Shown piece by piece: positions 35,036 through 45,241 of a stretch of DNA of 64,000 nucleotides. The DNA comes from Poecilobothrus nobilitatus (taxonomy: Eukaryota; Arthropoda; Insecta; Diptera; Dolichopodidae). Each line of letters opens with the position of its first letter. Position 1 is the stretch's first letter. Made by a program: the position numbers and the translations under genes. The notes beneath the pieces were generated by a model. The model made no database searches, was not told the DNA's origin, and worked only from the letters and a program-made list of their open reading frames with translations. The stretch is taken from assembly GCA_947095535.1 (NCBI GenBank), contig OX352772.1, positions 217,421,346-217,485,345 on the forward strand, written 5' to 3'.

Positions 35036-35607
35036 CTACTGTATAGCAGCAAGAGTACAATTGGTTGAATCTTCAACCATTTTTAAATTATTTCCATCTT
35101 CTTTTAAGATGAAAAATTCGTTATCTTTAATTTCCTCATCAAATTCCTCTAGAATTTTAACATATTTTTGAGGAATGAATATGAGAAAATTGTTGGTAAC
35201 AAAGACCATTGAAAATTGTTGGTAACAAAGACCAACTTCTCACCATACATAGTTTTTATTGTTTTAATTTTTTTTATTTTATAGAGTCCGTTAGACTCCA
35301 TTTCTTTAATTTTTAGGAAGCTCTTCATATTGGTAGTGTCATTAATGGCTTCTAAAAGCCTTTTCCTACCACGTTGTAGTTGATTTGGTTGTTGTTGTTG
35401 TTCTTGTTCTTGTTGTTGATGATGATGTTGATGTAGCTGTTGTTGTTGTTGTTGATGATGTTGCTGTTGTTGTTCGTGGTGCTCCTGCTGATATTCTTGC
35501 AGCCTAATCTTCTTTCTTTTTGGTGGTAATGGTACTATTTGACAGTCCACTACCACTGGTTTAATATTCAAGAATTCTTGAATTATTAAATCATTATTGT
35601 TGTCCAT
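35036..35607 (-). pseudogene. Polinton A Gln/His-rich protein, possible OB-fold-type nucleic-acid binding
   Basis: From the ATG at 35607 an N-terminal part ends in the basic stretch PPKRKKIR. A Gln/His tract encoded by CAA/CAC repeats follows (35385-35485). The C-terminal part begins NMKSFLKIKEMESNGLYKIK and continues TMYGEKLVFVTNNF. That pattern (YKI...K....YGEKLV followed by a P.KY motif) resembles small OB-fold-like proteins, an inference only. A 26-bp direct duplication (35185-35210 and 35211-35234) shifts the frame; without it the C-terminus would run on to a TAG at 35036. No counterpart was seen in Polinton B. Confidence 0.5.
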
Positions 35608-35639
35608 TTTGTAATGTGAATTTTAATAATTTGAACGCA

Positions 35640-36340
35640 GTATTTTTACAAAATTTTTAAATAACTTTCCATTTTGGAAAAATATCGATTTCACATTTCA
35701 TGAGAATTTTTGTGTTTCATTGTTGCAAATTTGAATAAAAACAAAATAATAAGTCAATTACACATGTGACAAATAATAAGTCAATTATGGGAACATTGCC
35801 ACGACCAAAAAGCAGCATCGATTTCATATCACAACGTTACATATATACTTAAAATTACTAATAAGAAACATTACAGGATTTGTAAATGTTTTATTAACAT
35901 ATTATTTACTTGACCAATTAATTACATAAAATTTACTTTGACCTGTAAATATTTTTGTGAAAAATCAAAAAATAAAACATAACATGTAGATGTAATTAAT
36001 TTTATTTGTATCATAAATAAAAAAATTGCATTTAATTTTATTTGTATCAATTAAGTAAAGCTACATTATATTTATATTTAATATTGTAAAAAAATTATGA
36101 AAATTGAGCATTGAATATTTCTGGTCGATGTTGATTTGTTAAAATAACTGATATAACAGGTTCTGAGGTTTTTTATTCGTCTCTGAAATCGTGTTCTGTC
36201 GCATGCGTATTGTTGATATATTCCTTTTCGAGCCGATCTGTAAGCGTAATTCCAAGTGTACAAAATTTAAACTTTTAACTCCTCTTTAAAACGCACTTGT
36301 TTAATTTTGTTTTTACTGTTCATAATAATCGTAAAACTTA
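35640..36340. other. AT-rich interval with short direct duplications
   Basis: No supported gene. AATAATAAGTCAATTA occurs at about 35745 and 35772, and TTAATTTTATTTGTATCA at about 35996 and 36034. A 61-codon minus-strand frame (36078-36263) has no recognisable features. Confidence 0.4.
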
Positions 36341-36362
36341 AATGTAGGTTAAAATTTTTACT

Positions 36363-36720
36363 CTATAGTATGTTTTGTTTTAACAAATACATGTAAATGT
36401 TTAGACAATTCTTCACAGCACATCTAAAATTACGATTAGTATTATGCGCAGGAATAGCACAAAAAGATTTGAAACGTGGTATTTTTTGCAATGACGGTAT
36501 TTCATTATTTAAATCACATATTTTGCTGCTAGTAATGTATTTTTCCAAAAAAATTTTTTATGAGATCTTTTTACATAGATTTTAACATCTCGTTCCAAAA
36601 AGTGTTTAAGAATATTACGCATTTCTAGATATTTCGTAAAACCGCTATCCCAATTAAGCCCATTGATTTTGCCTTCGCAAAATTGAATGTTATATTTTGC
36701 GTCACAGTTAAGTTCTTCTT
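36363..36720 (-). pseudogene. Polinton conserved ~100-aa Cys/His protein (A copy)
   Basis: The C-terminal part (36548-36363) contains EIPSLQKIPRFKSFC and CAVKNCLNIYMYLLK. The matching gene in Polinton B (55962-56264) has DIPSLQKLRNFTTIC and CAVKNCMNLYMYLIK. The upstream part in another frame shows NGLNWDSGF and YVKRSHKK, paralleling NGLDWDDGF and YVKGYQKK. A frameshift near 36550 separates them. Preservation of both halves in two diverged elements shows a real Polinton gene. The spaced Cys, His and CA..N pattern could bind a metal; function unknown. Confidence 0.65.
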
Positions 36721-36971
36721 CTGGATAAGGTGGTTTGAAGTGATGTAAATATACTAACAGGTTTCCTATTTCAAGGATAGCTAATTCTTTTTAAAAAAAA
36801 CTGCTTTTCATTTCCTCGTATATATTGTAATTCAACAATTAAAACTTATTCCGTCATGATAATGATAATCGAATTTAGATTCTTGTGTTTATATTCATTC
36901 CTAAAGAAAAAAAAGCAAGAAAATTTTGTATAAATATAGGTAACTAATGTTAATTCAACAATATTTTTAAT

Positions 36972-37600
36972 ATGCTTTTTCATCCATTTACAATGATGGT
37001 GGGAGGTCCATCGTGTAGCGGTAATGCTACTTTTATTTGTAATCTGATTAATAAGCAAAATGTGGTTATACACAAATAAAAAAGATCATTTGGTGTATTC
37101 CTGATATAAATGTTGTACCTAACACTATAAAAAATCTTGAATATTATTGTGAAATACCTGACCTAAGCGAAAACGAAAGATTTTTATTACTTGTTATAGA
37201 TGACATGATGCTAGATTCAGATAACAAAAAAGTGTGTGTTACCAGAGGTTCATATCACAGAAATATATCTGTAATTCTTATAGCTCAAAATATGTTTCAT
37301 CAAGGTAAATTTTCCATCAAGGTAAATTTTCCATCAAGGTAAATTTTAAGGGATATTTCCCTTAATTGTAAATATTTAGTACTTTTTAAGAACCCTAGAG
37401 ATAAATCACAAATATATCCGCTAGCTCGTCAAATTTTTCTAGGTCAAGTTGGAGAATTTAGAAAAGTATATAATGAAGCTACATCAAAACCATATGGTTA
37501 TATATTAATAGGTCTTACACAGGATATAAATAATATATTCAGGTTGCGAAGCAATATTTTAAAAGATCAAACTTGTTTTTGCACAAGAAAAGATTTAGAT
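36972..37600 (+). pseudogene. ATP: Polinton A packaging ATPase (FtsK/HerA, A32-like), Walker A lost
   Basis: This ATPase is thought to package DNA into the Polinton virion. The start at 36972 gives HPFTMMVGGPSCSGNATF: the P-loop GPSxSGKT has Asn-Ala in place of Lys-Thr, destroying nucleotide binding. Frameshifts follow. Walker B is intact as RFLLLVIDDMM (about 37185). Then come RGSYHRNISVILIAQNMF and, after a 17-bp triplication (37298-37348), RDISLNCKYLVLFKNPRDKS, a series characteristic of A32-like ATPases. It ends within the start of the next gene, so the boundary is blurred. No counterpart remains in Polinton B. Confidence 0.85.
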
Positions 37601-37940
37601 AACCTTAGCAGAAAATATGAAACATTTGAAGCCCAACTGATATATTTTACATCTATTAAAGAATTCTAAACCTAAGTTTAAAAACATAATTATTAAGCAT
37701 TGTTATCCTGAAGTAATTAAAACGTTTTCTGAAATTTCGTTAAATATTTTAAAAGGTAATTGTAATTTGAGTAAAATAATAATTGATAAACTAAAAAGGT
37801 ATAAAAAGGAGCTCAGATGCCTGATTTGTCGCAAAAATTCTCTTAACAACAAACGAAAGGTTATAGTTCAAAGAGATGGATTTTTACCAACTCTTTTAAG
37901 TGTAGTACTATCAGGAATAATTGGAAAGTCTTTAAAATGA
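37601..37940 (+). pseudogene. Polinton 'GGFLP' small virion-associated protein (A copy)
   Basis: One frame shows RKYETFE and the next ILHLLKNSKPKFKNIIIKHC, paralleling QKYETIE and MLHVLGNFNKKKFRENILKY of Polinton B (60806-61213). The C-terminus reads IVQRDGFLPTLLSVVLSGII, where B has LIQHGGFLPTLIGTILSGVI. The hydrophobic GFLP-LLSG end after a strongly basic region is widely seen next to Polinton capsid genes and recalls small basic or membrane-active core proteins of adenovirus-like particles; that role is inferred. One frameshift near 37640. Confidence 0.65.
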
Positions 37941-37969
37941 AAAATAGTTCTTTTAATAAAATGATAATA

Positions 37970-38327
37970 TTATAACCTGAAATTTACGAAAAACTTAAAC
38001 AAAATGTTGACCTTGAACTAAATAAATTGAATACAAATATAGAAAAATTATGCTTAATAAAAATTTCAATAATGTTCAACACCATTATTTAAAGATGAAT
38101 AGACTCAAACAGATTTTGTCAAATACACAAACACAGGGATGCAATTTCCTGAGAAGGAAATTTATGAAAAGAAACCTTATGAAGAAGAAGTATTTGAGGA
38201 CGAAATTCAAGATAATGTTTTACCAAAAGCAATGTCTGCTATGTCAGCTGGTGAAGCCTTAGAAAAAGAAAGTCTATTAGAAATCAAAACATTCAATTAT
38301 TTGAAACAGATACAGGATATATTATAA
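37970..38327 (+). pseudogene. Polinton small charged protein (A copy)
   Basis: PEIYEKLKQNVDLELNKL opens one frame and EEEVFEDEIQDNVLPKAMSA follows in another. The position matches the Polinton B gene at 60508-60843, which begins with PEIFSKFSKLFQDD. Both lie between the GGFLP gene and the penton-type gene. Similarity is weak beyond the first residues. The end is followed by frames containing a possible GYIITVPLDSPS, similar to VINVAVPSPEKKD in B. Unknown function. Confidence 0.45.
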
Positions 38328-38485
38328 CGGTTCCTTTAGACAGTCCCAGCCCACATTCGAAAAAAGAAAAAACTATAAATAGTGAAAACTTGAAGTCCTT
38401 CAAAACGTGTTTTACGATCATCTAAAACAGGTGATAGGCAAACACATCTTAATTTTCCAATTCGTAAAACTAAATCAACTAGCAC

Positions 38486-39252
38486 ATGTACAACATTCAA
38501 GTAAATGGTGATTTTTATGTTACTTTACTTAGTGATTCATCTATGAATTATTACCTTGAAAATATGTTGTCCAGTTTCACTAATAAAATGAATTAACATA
38601 TGTGTAATTCTAATTGGAAAGTTGGTGTTTCTGAAATATATATAAATGACTTTATTTCAAATGTATACGGAGAGAAATGGGAATAAAGTACTAAAATATT
38701 TATTAAAGGTAGAAAATCAAATTCAATTGTAAGAACTTAACAAATTACGTTCAGCCAAATAAAGCTGAAGATTTACCTTCAAATTTAAATTATAATATTG
38801 TATGCGTTAGTAAACCGAAAATTGAAATAAAATTAAGAGCAAATTTTACTTATACTTTGGAGAGTCTTTTAAAAACTTGTTTTAATCAGGTTGCAATGCA
38901 TGTAAAAGAATTTAAAAAATAAAAAACTCGTATGATTGAAGCTTACAGTAAATATTTTGAAAGATTATCATTATTTCCAATTGTTAAACCTGATATGTTT
39001 TTTATATATACTGATATAATTGAACCCCAAAATATTGGTGCTAAATAAGTAAGGTATCTAAGAACAGTTAATATATCAAATTCTTTGAATGATACGGTCA
39101 AAGAGTTTAAAAATATTCAGTATTGCGATGTAGAAAAATCTTTTGATAGTATTTCCGTACTTTTATGTGATAAATATGGCTATAAAATAACATTCTCAGA
39201 TAGTAGAGTTCCCACAAAAATTCTATTGCATTTCAAAAAAGTATATAAATAA
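38486..39252 (+). pseudogene. Polinton A penton-type minor capsid protein
   Basis: From ATG 38486 the frame begins MYNIQVNGDFYVTLLSDSS and SNWKVGVSEIYIND, the hallmark start of the Polinton protein thought to form capsid vertices (single jelly roll). Later parts include KPDMFFIYTDIIEPQNIG, YLRTVNIS and the end PTKILLHFKK before a stop at 39250. Polinton B has FYVTLFSND, NWKVGLSEIYLN and PTKIVLQFKK in the same places. Several stops and frameshifts lie between. The assignment to the penton class is from family knowledge; homology of A and B is directly visible. Confidence 0.7.
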
Positions 39253-39283
39253 ACAATACATTAATAAGATTATATAATTCAGC

Positions 39284-39696
39284 ATGGAACGGATGTACTA
39301 TAAATATTATTTAGTTCAATCAGGAAAAGGTTAGAGGACGTCGGCTCTTTATTATATTGGGAAGTTTCTTTGTAGGTCTTTTTAGATATTAAACACCAAT
39401 TATTGTATCCGGAGCTAATTTATTTAAAAAAGAAGGAATTAATTCTGGTATAAATGCACTTTCTGATTTAGCATCTGAAGGAAATGTAAAAGAAATTTTT
39501 CAAGATCAGGGAAAAGAAATTATTAAAAATGTAAGGCTAGGAGCTGTTCAAAAACTCAATGAAATGTATGGTTCTGGAATAAGAAAGAGAAAAGCTGTAA
39601 AAAGACTTTTTAAAAAATTCTGTCGCAAAACGACCTAAAGTTAAAAACTGGAAAAGTAAGAAAAAAGTGAAAGATATTTTTGATGAAAATGACTGA
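39284..39696 (+). pseudogene. Polinton pVI-like minor virion protein (A copy)
   Basis: ATG 39284 starts MERMYYKYYLVQSGKG; B starts MEGVYVRYYSSQVGGG. Across frames A then shows SGANLFKKEGINSGINALSD, KEIIKNVRLGAVQKL and a basic C-terminus ending KVKDIFDEND, while B ends SKISDIFN. This Y..Q.G.G start with alternating helical segments and a basic tail is typical of the Polinton protein compared with adenovirus pVI. At least three frameshifts. It lies between the penton-type gene and the major capsid gene, as in B. Confidence 0.65.
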
Positions 39697-39700
39697 GTGT

Positions 39701-40826
39701 ATGAAATCAGAGCTAGATATTTTTAGAGTACCACCTATTCAATCTAGTATTTCACGATGCGAAGAAGTTTCTTATAATCCTATTGCATCTCTAGACAATG
39801 CATCTATCATTGAATTTATTTCATTAGGTCATGGTGACACACATCGCGATTTATCTTCCGCATACTTGAGACTAAAAGTTCAAATCATTAAAAAAGATGG
39901 ACATTTATGGAACAATGACAAAGGGACTGATGGAAAAGAGCTACCGCAACTAGACGTAGTAAACAACATTTAGATTCTTTAGTAAAGAATCTTTAGAATG
40001 TGCGGGCTAGAACTTAGATAAAATAAATATAGGAAGCGCTGAAAATAAAGGTTCTAAGGAACTCAAAAACTCTTTAATAATAGCAACGTAGTAGAACTTA
40101 TGGGAAAATTACATGTGGATATGTTTAATCAACCAACTCTGTTGATTAATAATGTAGATGTTAAAGTCCTTTTAACTCTTGAAAAACCAGATTTTTACAT
40201 GTTTTCAGATGACAATGATGAGTCTCTATTCAAAATTTTAGAAGCAAAACTATTAATGAGACATGTCACTATAAATCCAAGCATATTATTAGCACATAAT
40301 GCCGTTTTAGAAAAAACTACGGCTAAATATTTTTACAAAAGGGTTGAGGTAAAAACATTTACAATTTCTCAAAATACTCAAAGTATTCTCTTGGATAATG
40401 TTTTTATTTGACAATTACCAAATGCAATAATATTTTGTATGACTGAACATATAAGTTATTCGGGTAAAAGATCCAACAACCCGTTTAATTTTAAGCATTA
40501 TGATATTTCGCAATTTTTACTGTACGTTAATGAAGTTCAGATTCCGAATACAGCTATTGAAACAACTTTTTCTGATGCAAACAACTGCAATACAAGAGCA
40601 TACAATACACTTTTTTCGGGCACTGGAATATATCACAACGATAAAAGTCATCAAAAAAACAAAAAGTATGTTTAGCAATGCATTTTTTATGTTAACATTT
40701 GACTTAACACCAGATGCTTCTGGTAATGAAGTATGTCAAGGTCTTCTCAATCAAGGGACAATAAAAATTGAAACAAAACTTTCAAAACCTCTTCCTTCAA
40801 CAGTTACAACAGTCATTAAATATTGA
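39701..40826 (+). pseudogene. Polinton A major capsid protein (double jelly roll)
   Basis: The start MKSELDIFRVPPIQSSISRC with EFISLGHGDTHRDLSSAYL is the signature of the Polinton major capsid protein, also annotated in genomes as F54H12.2-like. ELMGKLHVDMFNQP (40097), LILAHN-type SILLAHNAVLEKT (40278), FNFKHYDISQFLLYVNEVQI (40487) and DASGNEVCQGLLNQGTIKIE (40715) follow in order and align with Polinton B throughout. Length (~370 codons left) is shorter than B because of a deletion around 39970-40095. Stops at 39971 and 40409 and a frameshift near 40655 disrupt it. Confidence 0.88.
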
Positions 40827-40837
40827 AAATATTAAAT

Positions 40838-41268
40838 ATGGAAATTTTAAAATGTAATAGAATCACCAATAAATTTTTTAAAGGGGTTTTTGCGTTAGAT
40901 AAAATACCTTTAATAACGGAAAAGCCAAGGTTTTTTATTGTAAATACTGATAAAGCAAAAGATCGAGGAACTCATTGGTTAGCGATCTTTATACCTATAA
41001 ATGGTTGTGCAGAATATTTTGATTCTTATGGTAGAAAACCCTGTAAAGCTGAAATTTTTAAAATTTTAGAACATAAATGTGTTATTTATAAAAACAAACA
41101 ATTGCAAAGCTATTTTCAGATGTGTGTGGACAATATTGTTGCGTTTACTCATGGTATAGATTTAACGGTCTTAGTATGAGAAATTTCTTGGATAAACTCA
41201 GTAAAGAGGATCATATAAAAAACGATAAATTAATTCTAAAAACCATTCAAAAATTATTTGGAAAATAG
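40838..41268 (+). pseudogene. PRO: Polinton A adenain-type cysteine protease
   Basis: This protease matures virion proteins. MEILKCNRITNKFFKGVFAL starts at 40838. The catalytic His lies in GTHWLAIF (40969), the acid residue in CAEYFDSYG (41008), and the Gln/Cys region is VCGQYCCVYSW, reached only through a frameshift near 41120. The frame then ends at a TAG (41266-41268) with a Lys-rich tail. All catalytic residues are thus present but split between frames. It follows the capsid gene directly, as in Polinton B. Confidence 0.88.
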
Positions 41269-41344
41269 AACTTCCTGCAATATTGCAATCCAAAAGCAAT
41301 AAAACATTTTAAATAATCTATTAAAGAACTAGTTGATTTACAGT

Positions 41345-41900
41345 GATGGAGGCACAACGTAGTAACGTAGTTCCTTTATTATTGATTTATACATATTATC
41401 TAAATAAAAGTCGCACTCTAAAAATTTCAATGTTTCGATGTAAATTCATTTGAACCTACAGTGATATTTCATCGTGTTGGAAAAAAATCACTTTCTTTAA
41501 CATATAATGAATGGAATAAATTCTATAATCAGTACAATAAATTATTGTGTACACAAACAATTAAGAACAGACAACTATGTTTGCCAGTTGGTTTACGATC
41601 TACTGTAGGTCAATGTCTAAGTATCAACAAAGACAAAGATGTGGTTTTAAACGACATAATTGATTTTCTTCAAGCGGTGTGTACTGTGTACAACAAAACT
41701 ACAGCACCATCTGTAAAAGAATATGGTACAGATAGATACATTAATCTTTATGAAAAAAAGTAAGTGGTAAAGTTACAAGAAGAAATTTACATTCCAATGC
41801 AGAGATATACCGTACAATGACTCTTTTCAAGGCATTTTTTTGAAATACCTATTATTTTGAAGAAAAGATATTTAATATGTATACCATTAGTTGCAATTCA
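41345..41900 (+). pseudogene. Polinton conserved gene of unknown function downstream of PRO (A copy)
   Basis: Frames give LLLIYTYYLNKSRTLKISMF, then TVIFHRVGKKSLSLTYNEW (41461), then DIIDFLQAVCTVYNK, and after a stop LQEEIYIPMQRYTVQ and FFEIPIIL. Polinton B (minus strand, 56277-56810) has LLSYIYFLGKEQTIKIQIGF, NFAASIIFQRQNKVI, FIQAVMSYNN, LQQEDFYIPTNL and LFYEIPVFL in the same order. The middle 'VGKKSLSLTYNEWNKF' faintly recalls the PC4/coactivator DNA-binding pattern, a weak inference. Several breaks. Confidence 0.55.
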
Positions 41901-42328
41901 AACACTTATATTAAGAAGGGCAAATTTGTTAAAACTATAAAATTATTCCAATAAATAAAAAATATTATTAACTGTTCATAAAAAACTTATTTCATTTTAA
42001 GTTCATTATATTTAAATTTTTTTTAGTTTTTAAAAAATATTTATTCAATTTATTTTATTAGTTATTTTCTTCTGTTTTCGTTTAGGTTAATAGGTTTTAA
42101 TTATTTGCATCGATCACATCGATCACATTTTAAAAGTAAAAGTAAACGTAAAAACTAAAAATAAAAAAACAAATTGTATTTTGCATTTAACTTAAATTTG
42201 GGCAACTTCAATACTTTGTTAAACTTAATATGATACGTCATTCGGATTTTTTCATTATCAAAATTTGTGTTATATTTACAAAACAAAAAGAAGTAAAAGT
42301 AACAGTAAGTCGATGCAACCGACTTATT

Positions 42329-43344
42329 TATACCCTACACCTAAAAAATTCAAATTAAATTAAAAATCCATAAGTTATTTTAGTTAGGTATTTAATATAA
42401 CTAAGCTAAAAAATAAATGCTTTTATAACCTTTGTACAAAATGTCAGATTTATATCTTTATTAAATTCGAAAATATGCTTGTTAGGTCTTGAGAAGTGTG
42501 TGAAGGCACGCGGACCACCACCCCAATTCATCTCAAATTTTAGAGACATCAACAGGGTAGAACATTCTTACATCAAATTTCAAGTTTATATATTTATTAA
42601 TTTCGAAGATATGCTTGTTTGGTCTTAGGAGTTATGTGGCAGATACCCGAACAACCATTCTAATTATCTTAAATTTTGGACAAATCAGGGATTCAGGAAA
42701 CAACACCCTAGTACCAAATTTGAAGTTTCTATCTTTATTAATTTCGAAGATATGCTTGTTCGGTTTTGGGAGTTGTATGGGAGGTACCCGAACGACCACT
42801 CGAATTCATCTCAAATTTTAGGCAAATCAGGGATTTAGAAAACAGCACCTTCGTATCAAATTTGAAGTTCCTATCTTTATTAATTTCGAATATATGCTTG
42901 TTTGCTTTTGGGATTTGTATGGGAGGTACCCGAACAACCACTCCAATTCATCTCAAATTTTGGGGATATCAGTGATTCAGACAAACACACCCTCGTACAG
43001 AACTTTAAGTTTCTATCTTTATTAATTTCGAAAATATGCGTATTAGGTTTTGGGAGTTGTATGGGAGGTACTCGAACGCATGGTCCGATTTCCCCCATTT
43101 ACAATCCCCGCCGTACCTTAGTCATTGTTAACCTACAGTATAAATTTCATCAAGATAGCATCATTATTTTTTGAGTTATCTTGCGTACGTACGTACGGAC
43201 GGACGGACGGACATCGCTAAATCGACTCAAGCGGTGATCCTGATTCAGAATATATATACATGTCTATACCTAACTCGCTTCCTTTTGGTGGTTACAAACA
43301 CCATACCAAAGTTAATATACCCTATACTTAATGTGTAGGGTATA
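42329..43344. mobile_element. DINE-1-like repeat inside the right end of Polinton A
   Basis: The left end is TATACCCTACAC (42329) and the right end its inverse, GTGTAGGGTATA (43333-43344). Internal features resemble the repeat at 9366-12109: GAGTTATCTTGCGTACG, a GACG/GGAC run (43195-43215), AAATCGACTCAAG and GTGATCCTGATTCAGAATA, then CTTAATGTGTAGGG. These are recognisable DINE-1/INE-1 words. The body is a ~141-bp tandem array. TATTTTGCATTTAAC lies on both sides, because the insertion split a Polinton subterminal repeat region. Confidence 0.55.
42430..43110. repeat. ~141-bp tandem repeats inside the DINE-like element
   Basis: The word TATGCTTGTT preceded by ATCTTTATTAATTTCGAA occurs at 42474, 42610, 42751, 42893 and 43035 (spacings 136, 141, 142, 142). 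Each unit also carries GGGAGGTACCCGAAC, CACTC.AATTCATCTCAAATTTT and TTCTATCTTTATT. The spacing is near a multiple of three, so long false reading frames appear on both strands. Confidence 0.92.
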
Positions 43345-43480
43345 AAAAGGTATTTTGCATTTAACGTCAAAATTTTGTAGTAATTATTATTAAGTTATAT
43401 TGTTAAAAAATCTTTTTCTCTTTCAATCAATACTTAGATGATGTATTATTAAACATACCTATTATTTTTTTTTGTGCTTG
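43345..43480. repeat. Right terminal inverted repeat of Polinton A
   Basis: The reverse complement reads AGGTATGTTTAATAATACAT, TATTGATTGAAAGAGAAAAA, AATTACTACAAAATTTTGA and GTTAAATGCAAAATACC. All of these occur in the left repeat. A further TATTTTGCATTTAAC word at 42178, on the far side of the DINE-like repeat, shows that the repeat was split by that insertion. Confidence 0.6.
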
Positions 43481-43849
43481 TTGAAATTTAAATATGAATA
43501 AAATAAAATGCACACAATTTTATAAAAAATTTGCTTCTGTTTTCATTACTGCCTGTTACAATAAACACAAAAATGTATTTAAAATAGATTCCCTTTTAGG
43601 GAACAGGGAGGGCATTGACCCTAAACAATAATAAAAACTTGGGAAGGCGTCATTACCTCCAATTTGTCTTAACATACTCCCACTACCTAACAACCAAGTT
43701 AACCAAGAAAATAAACATGTATTTTACATTCACCTATAATTAATTTTAACCTTCACCTTATCATAAACCATAAATCACCTTAATGTCACATGCCTTCCTG
43801 ACACCCCTAAACCGGTTTCGGTTCCCATGTTCAACCGATCCTATACCTA
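43481..43849. other. Interval between Polinton A and LINE 4
   Basis: AT-rich with a slightly GC-richer part (43590-43850). No coding frame or inverted repeat was identified. It may contain the 5' leader of LINE 4 or the outermost Polinton end. Confidence 0.35.
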
Positions 43850-43969
43850 CTTACCACTAATGATAATATACTTATTGATGATCTTATAAATAATGATTCC
43901 ACCGCTAATTTCGTCTCAAATAATACTTTAGATTTAAATAGTGACACAATTGAGAATTGTAGTAGACAT

Positions 43970-44034
43970 TTTTTTGTAGTACATCAGAATAGTAGAAGTT
44001 TAAGACGAAATTTTGATTTGTTTGTGTCTCATAT
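43970..44034 (+). pseudogene. LINE 4 ORF2, first endonuclease segment
   Basis: FFVVHQNSRSLRRNFDLFVS matches the start of APE-type LINE endonucleases (compare VHFNARSLRKNLHEIE in LINE 1). The frame stops where the poly(T) of the inverted LINE 3 begins at about 44037. Confidence 0.6.
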
Positions 44035-44039
44035 ATTTT

Positions 44040-45236
44040 TTTTTTTTTTTTATTATTGTATTGTAAAAAATTGTGTGTAAGAAATTAAATTCTAAACTAA
44101 ATCTAACTAAAATTATCTACTAAAATTTTATAAATCACATTACAATTTTTTTTTTTTTTCTCTTGAGCAATAGTTAATTTCTAAAGCTTTTTAAATATTT
44201 CTTAAGTTCATGTTTAAATTCATGTAAGTTTTGGCTGCGTTTTAGTTGGATAGGTAGAGTGTTAAACATCTTTATTGCACTGCATTTTAATCCTTGTAGC
44301 TTCTTAGTTGTAGTTGATTTAGATACCACAAGATGTCCTCTATATCTAGTGTTGTAGTTGTGCACGTTATCTCTTGTTATGAATTGTTAATGAAGATTTC
44401 ATTTTCTTGTTTATTATTTTATACACATATTTACATTTTCCGAAGTATATTAACTGGTTTATGTCGAGTTCATTTGTGGTTACATATAATTCCTTTGCAC
44501 TCAATCTAGGGTTCAATTTGTATAATGTTTTTAACGATTTTTTCATGATCATACCCATTTGATTGACATGGAATTTTGTACTGTTACTCCACCTGCATAT
44601 ATTGTAAAGAATTTTTGACAAGATGTACCCGTTGTAAATTAATTTGGCGGCTTTAATTGGAACACCACCTGCTCTTTTGATTACCATTATGTTCGGTATT
44701 ATGCTTTTCTTTAATTGTTTAATATGTTTATCGCATTTAAGATTTTCATTTATAGTCATTCCGAGATATTTCACATCTTGAACTCGTTCTACCGTGACCG
44801 CTCTTGGTTTTATTGTAATTTCATGATATTTTTTCTAGGTGTTTTAAATACAATATAATACGTCTTTTTGAGATTTATATAGAGACCATTACCGTCCAGC
44901 CAATCACCGTATACTTCCATATCTTTATTTACGTTATTTTCTAGTTAGTTTAAAGTTTTAGCTTTACATACAAAATGTGTGCCTTCTGCATAAATTGTAT
45001 ACTTTGATACCCGGTTACACTTTGAAAGATTCTTTACATATAATAAATAAAGAAGTGGGCTCAGTAATGATCCCTGTGAAACTCCAGTATTAATCACTAG
45101 TTGAGAGCTTACAGTGTTTTCAATTCGCACACAACGAGTTCTATTTGACAAATATCTCTTAAATAAGCTATTTGCTATACCTCTAATTCCCAAGTCTTCA
45201 AGAAAATATTGAAACTTTTAGTACAGTACCACATTT
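44040..45236 (-). mobile_element. LINE 3, 5'-truncated, inserted into LINE 4
   Basis: Its poly(A) tail appears as T-runs at 44037-44055 and 44145-44160 on the plus strand. The minus-strand coding part runs from about 45236 to 44170. LINE 4 reading resumes immediately on both sides. The 5' truncation within the reverse transcriptase is typical of LINE insertion. Confidence 0.8.
44170..45236 (-). pseudogene. LINE 3 ORF2 C-terminal half (reverse transcriptase)
   Basis: Reading leftwards: GIRGIANSLFKRYLSNRTRC, TGVSQGSLLSPLLYLLYV (about 45085), KYTIYAEGTHFVCKAKTLN, then YLGMTINENLKCDKHIKQLK (44770) and HNYNTRYRGHLVVSKS (44360), ending near 44174. The catalytic YADD is YAEG, so inactive even apart from frameshifts near 44945 and 44370. 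The family resembles LINE 1 (same tail style HNYNTR). Confidence 0.85.
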
Positions 45237-45241
45237 AATTT

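Larger units (their letters stand above)
17228..43480 (+). mobile_element. Polinton (Maverick) A, nested with two LINEs and a DINE-like repeat
   Basis: The ends share inverted sequence. The left 17235-17325 (GATTGAAAGAGAAAAA, then AATAATTACTACAAA, then GTTAAATGCAAAATACC) matches the reverse complement of 43353-43440. Between the ends are POLB, a partial INT, ATPase, protease and capsid genes characteristic of Polintons. Subtracting about 5.6 kb and 5.4 kb of LINE and 1.0 kb of DINE-like repeat leaves about 14 kb, a normal Polinton size. The exact outer ends and the 6-bp target duplication were not identified. Every major gene carries stops or frameshifts. Confidence 0.85.

Noticed and set aside
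42615..43174. Overlapping 67-90-codon frames on both strands with internal repeats
   Set aside because: Produced by the ~141-bp tandem repeat whose period is close to a multiple of three; no coding evidence.
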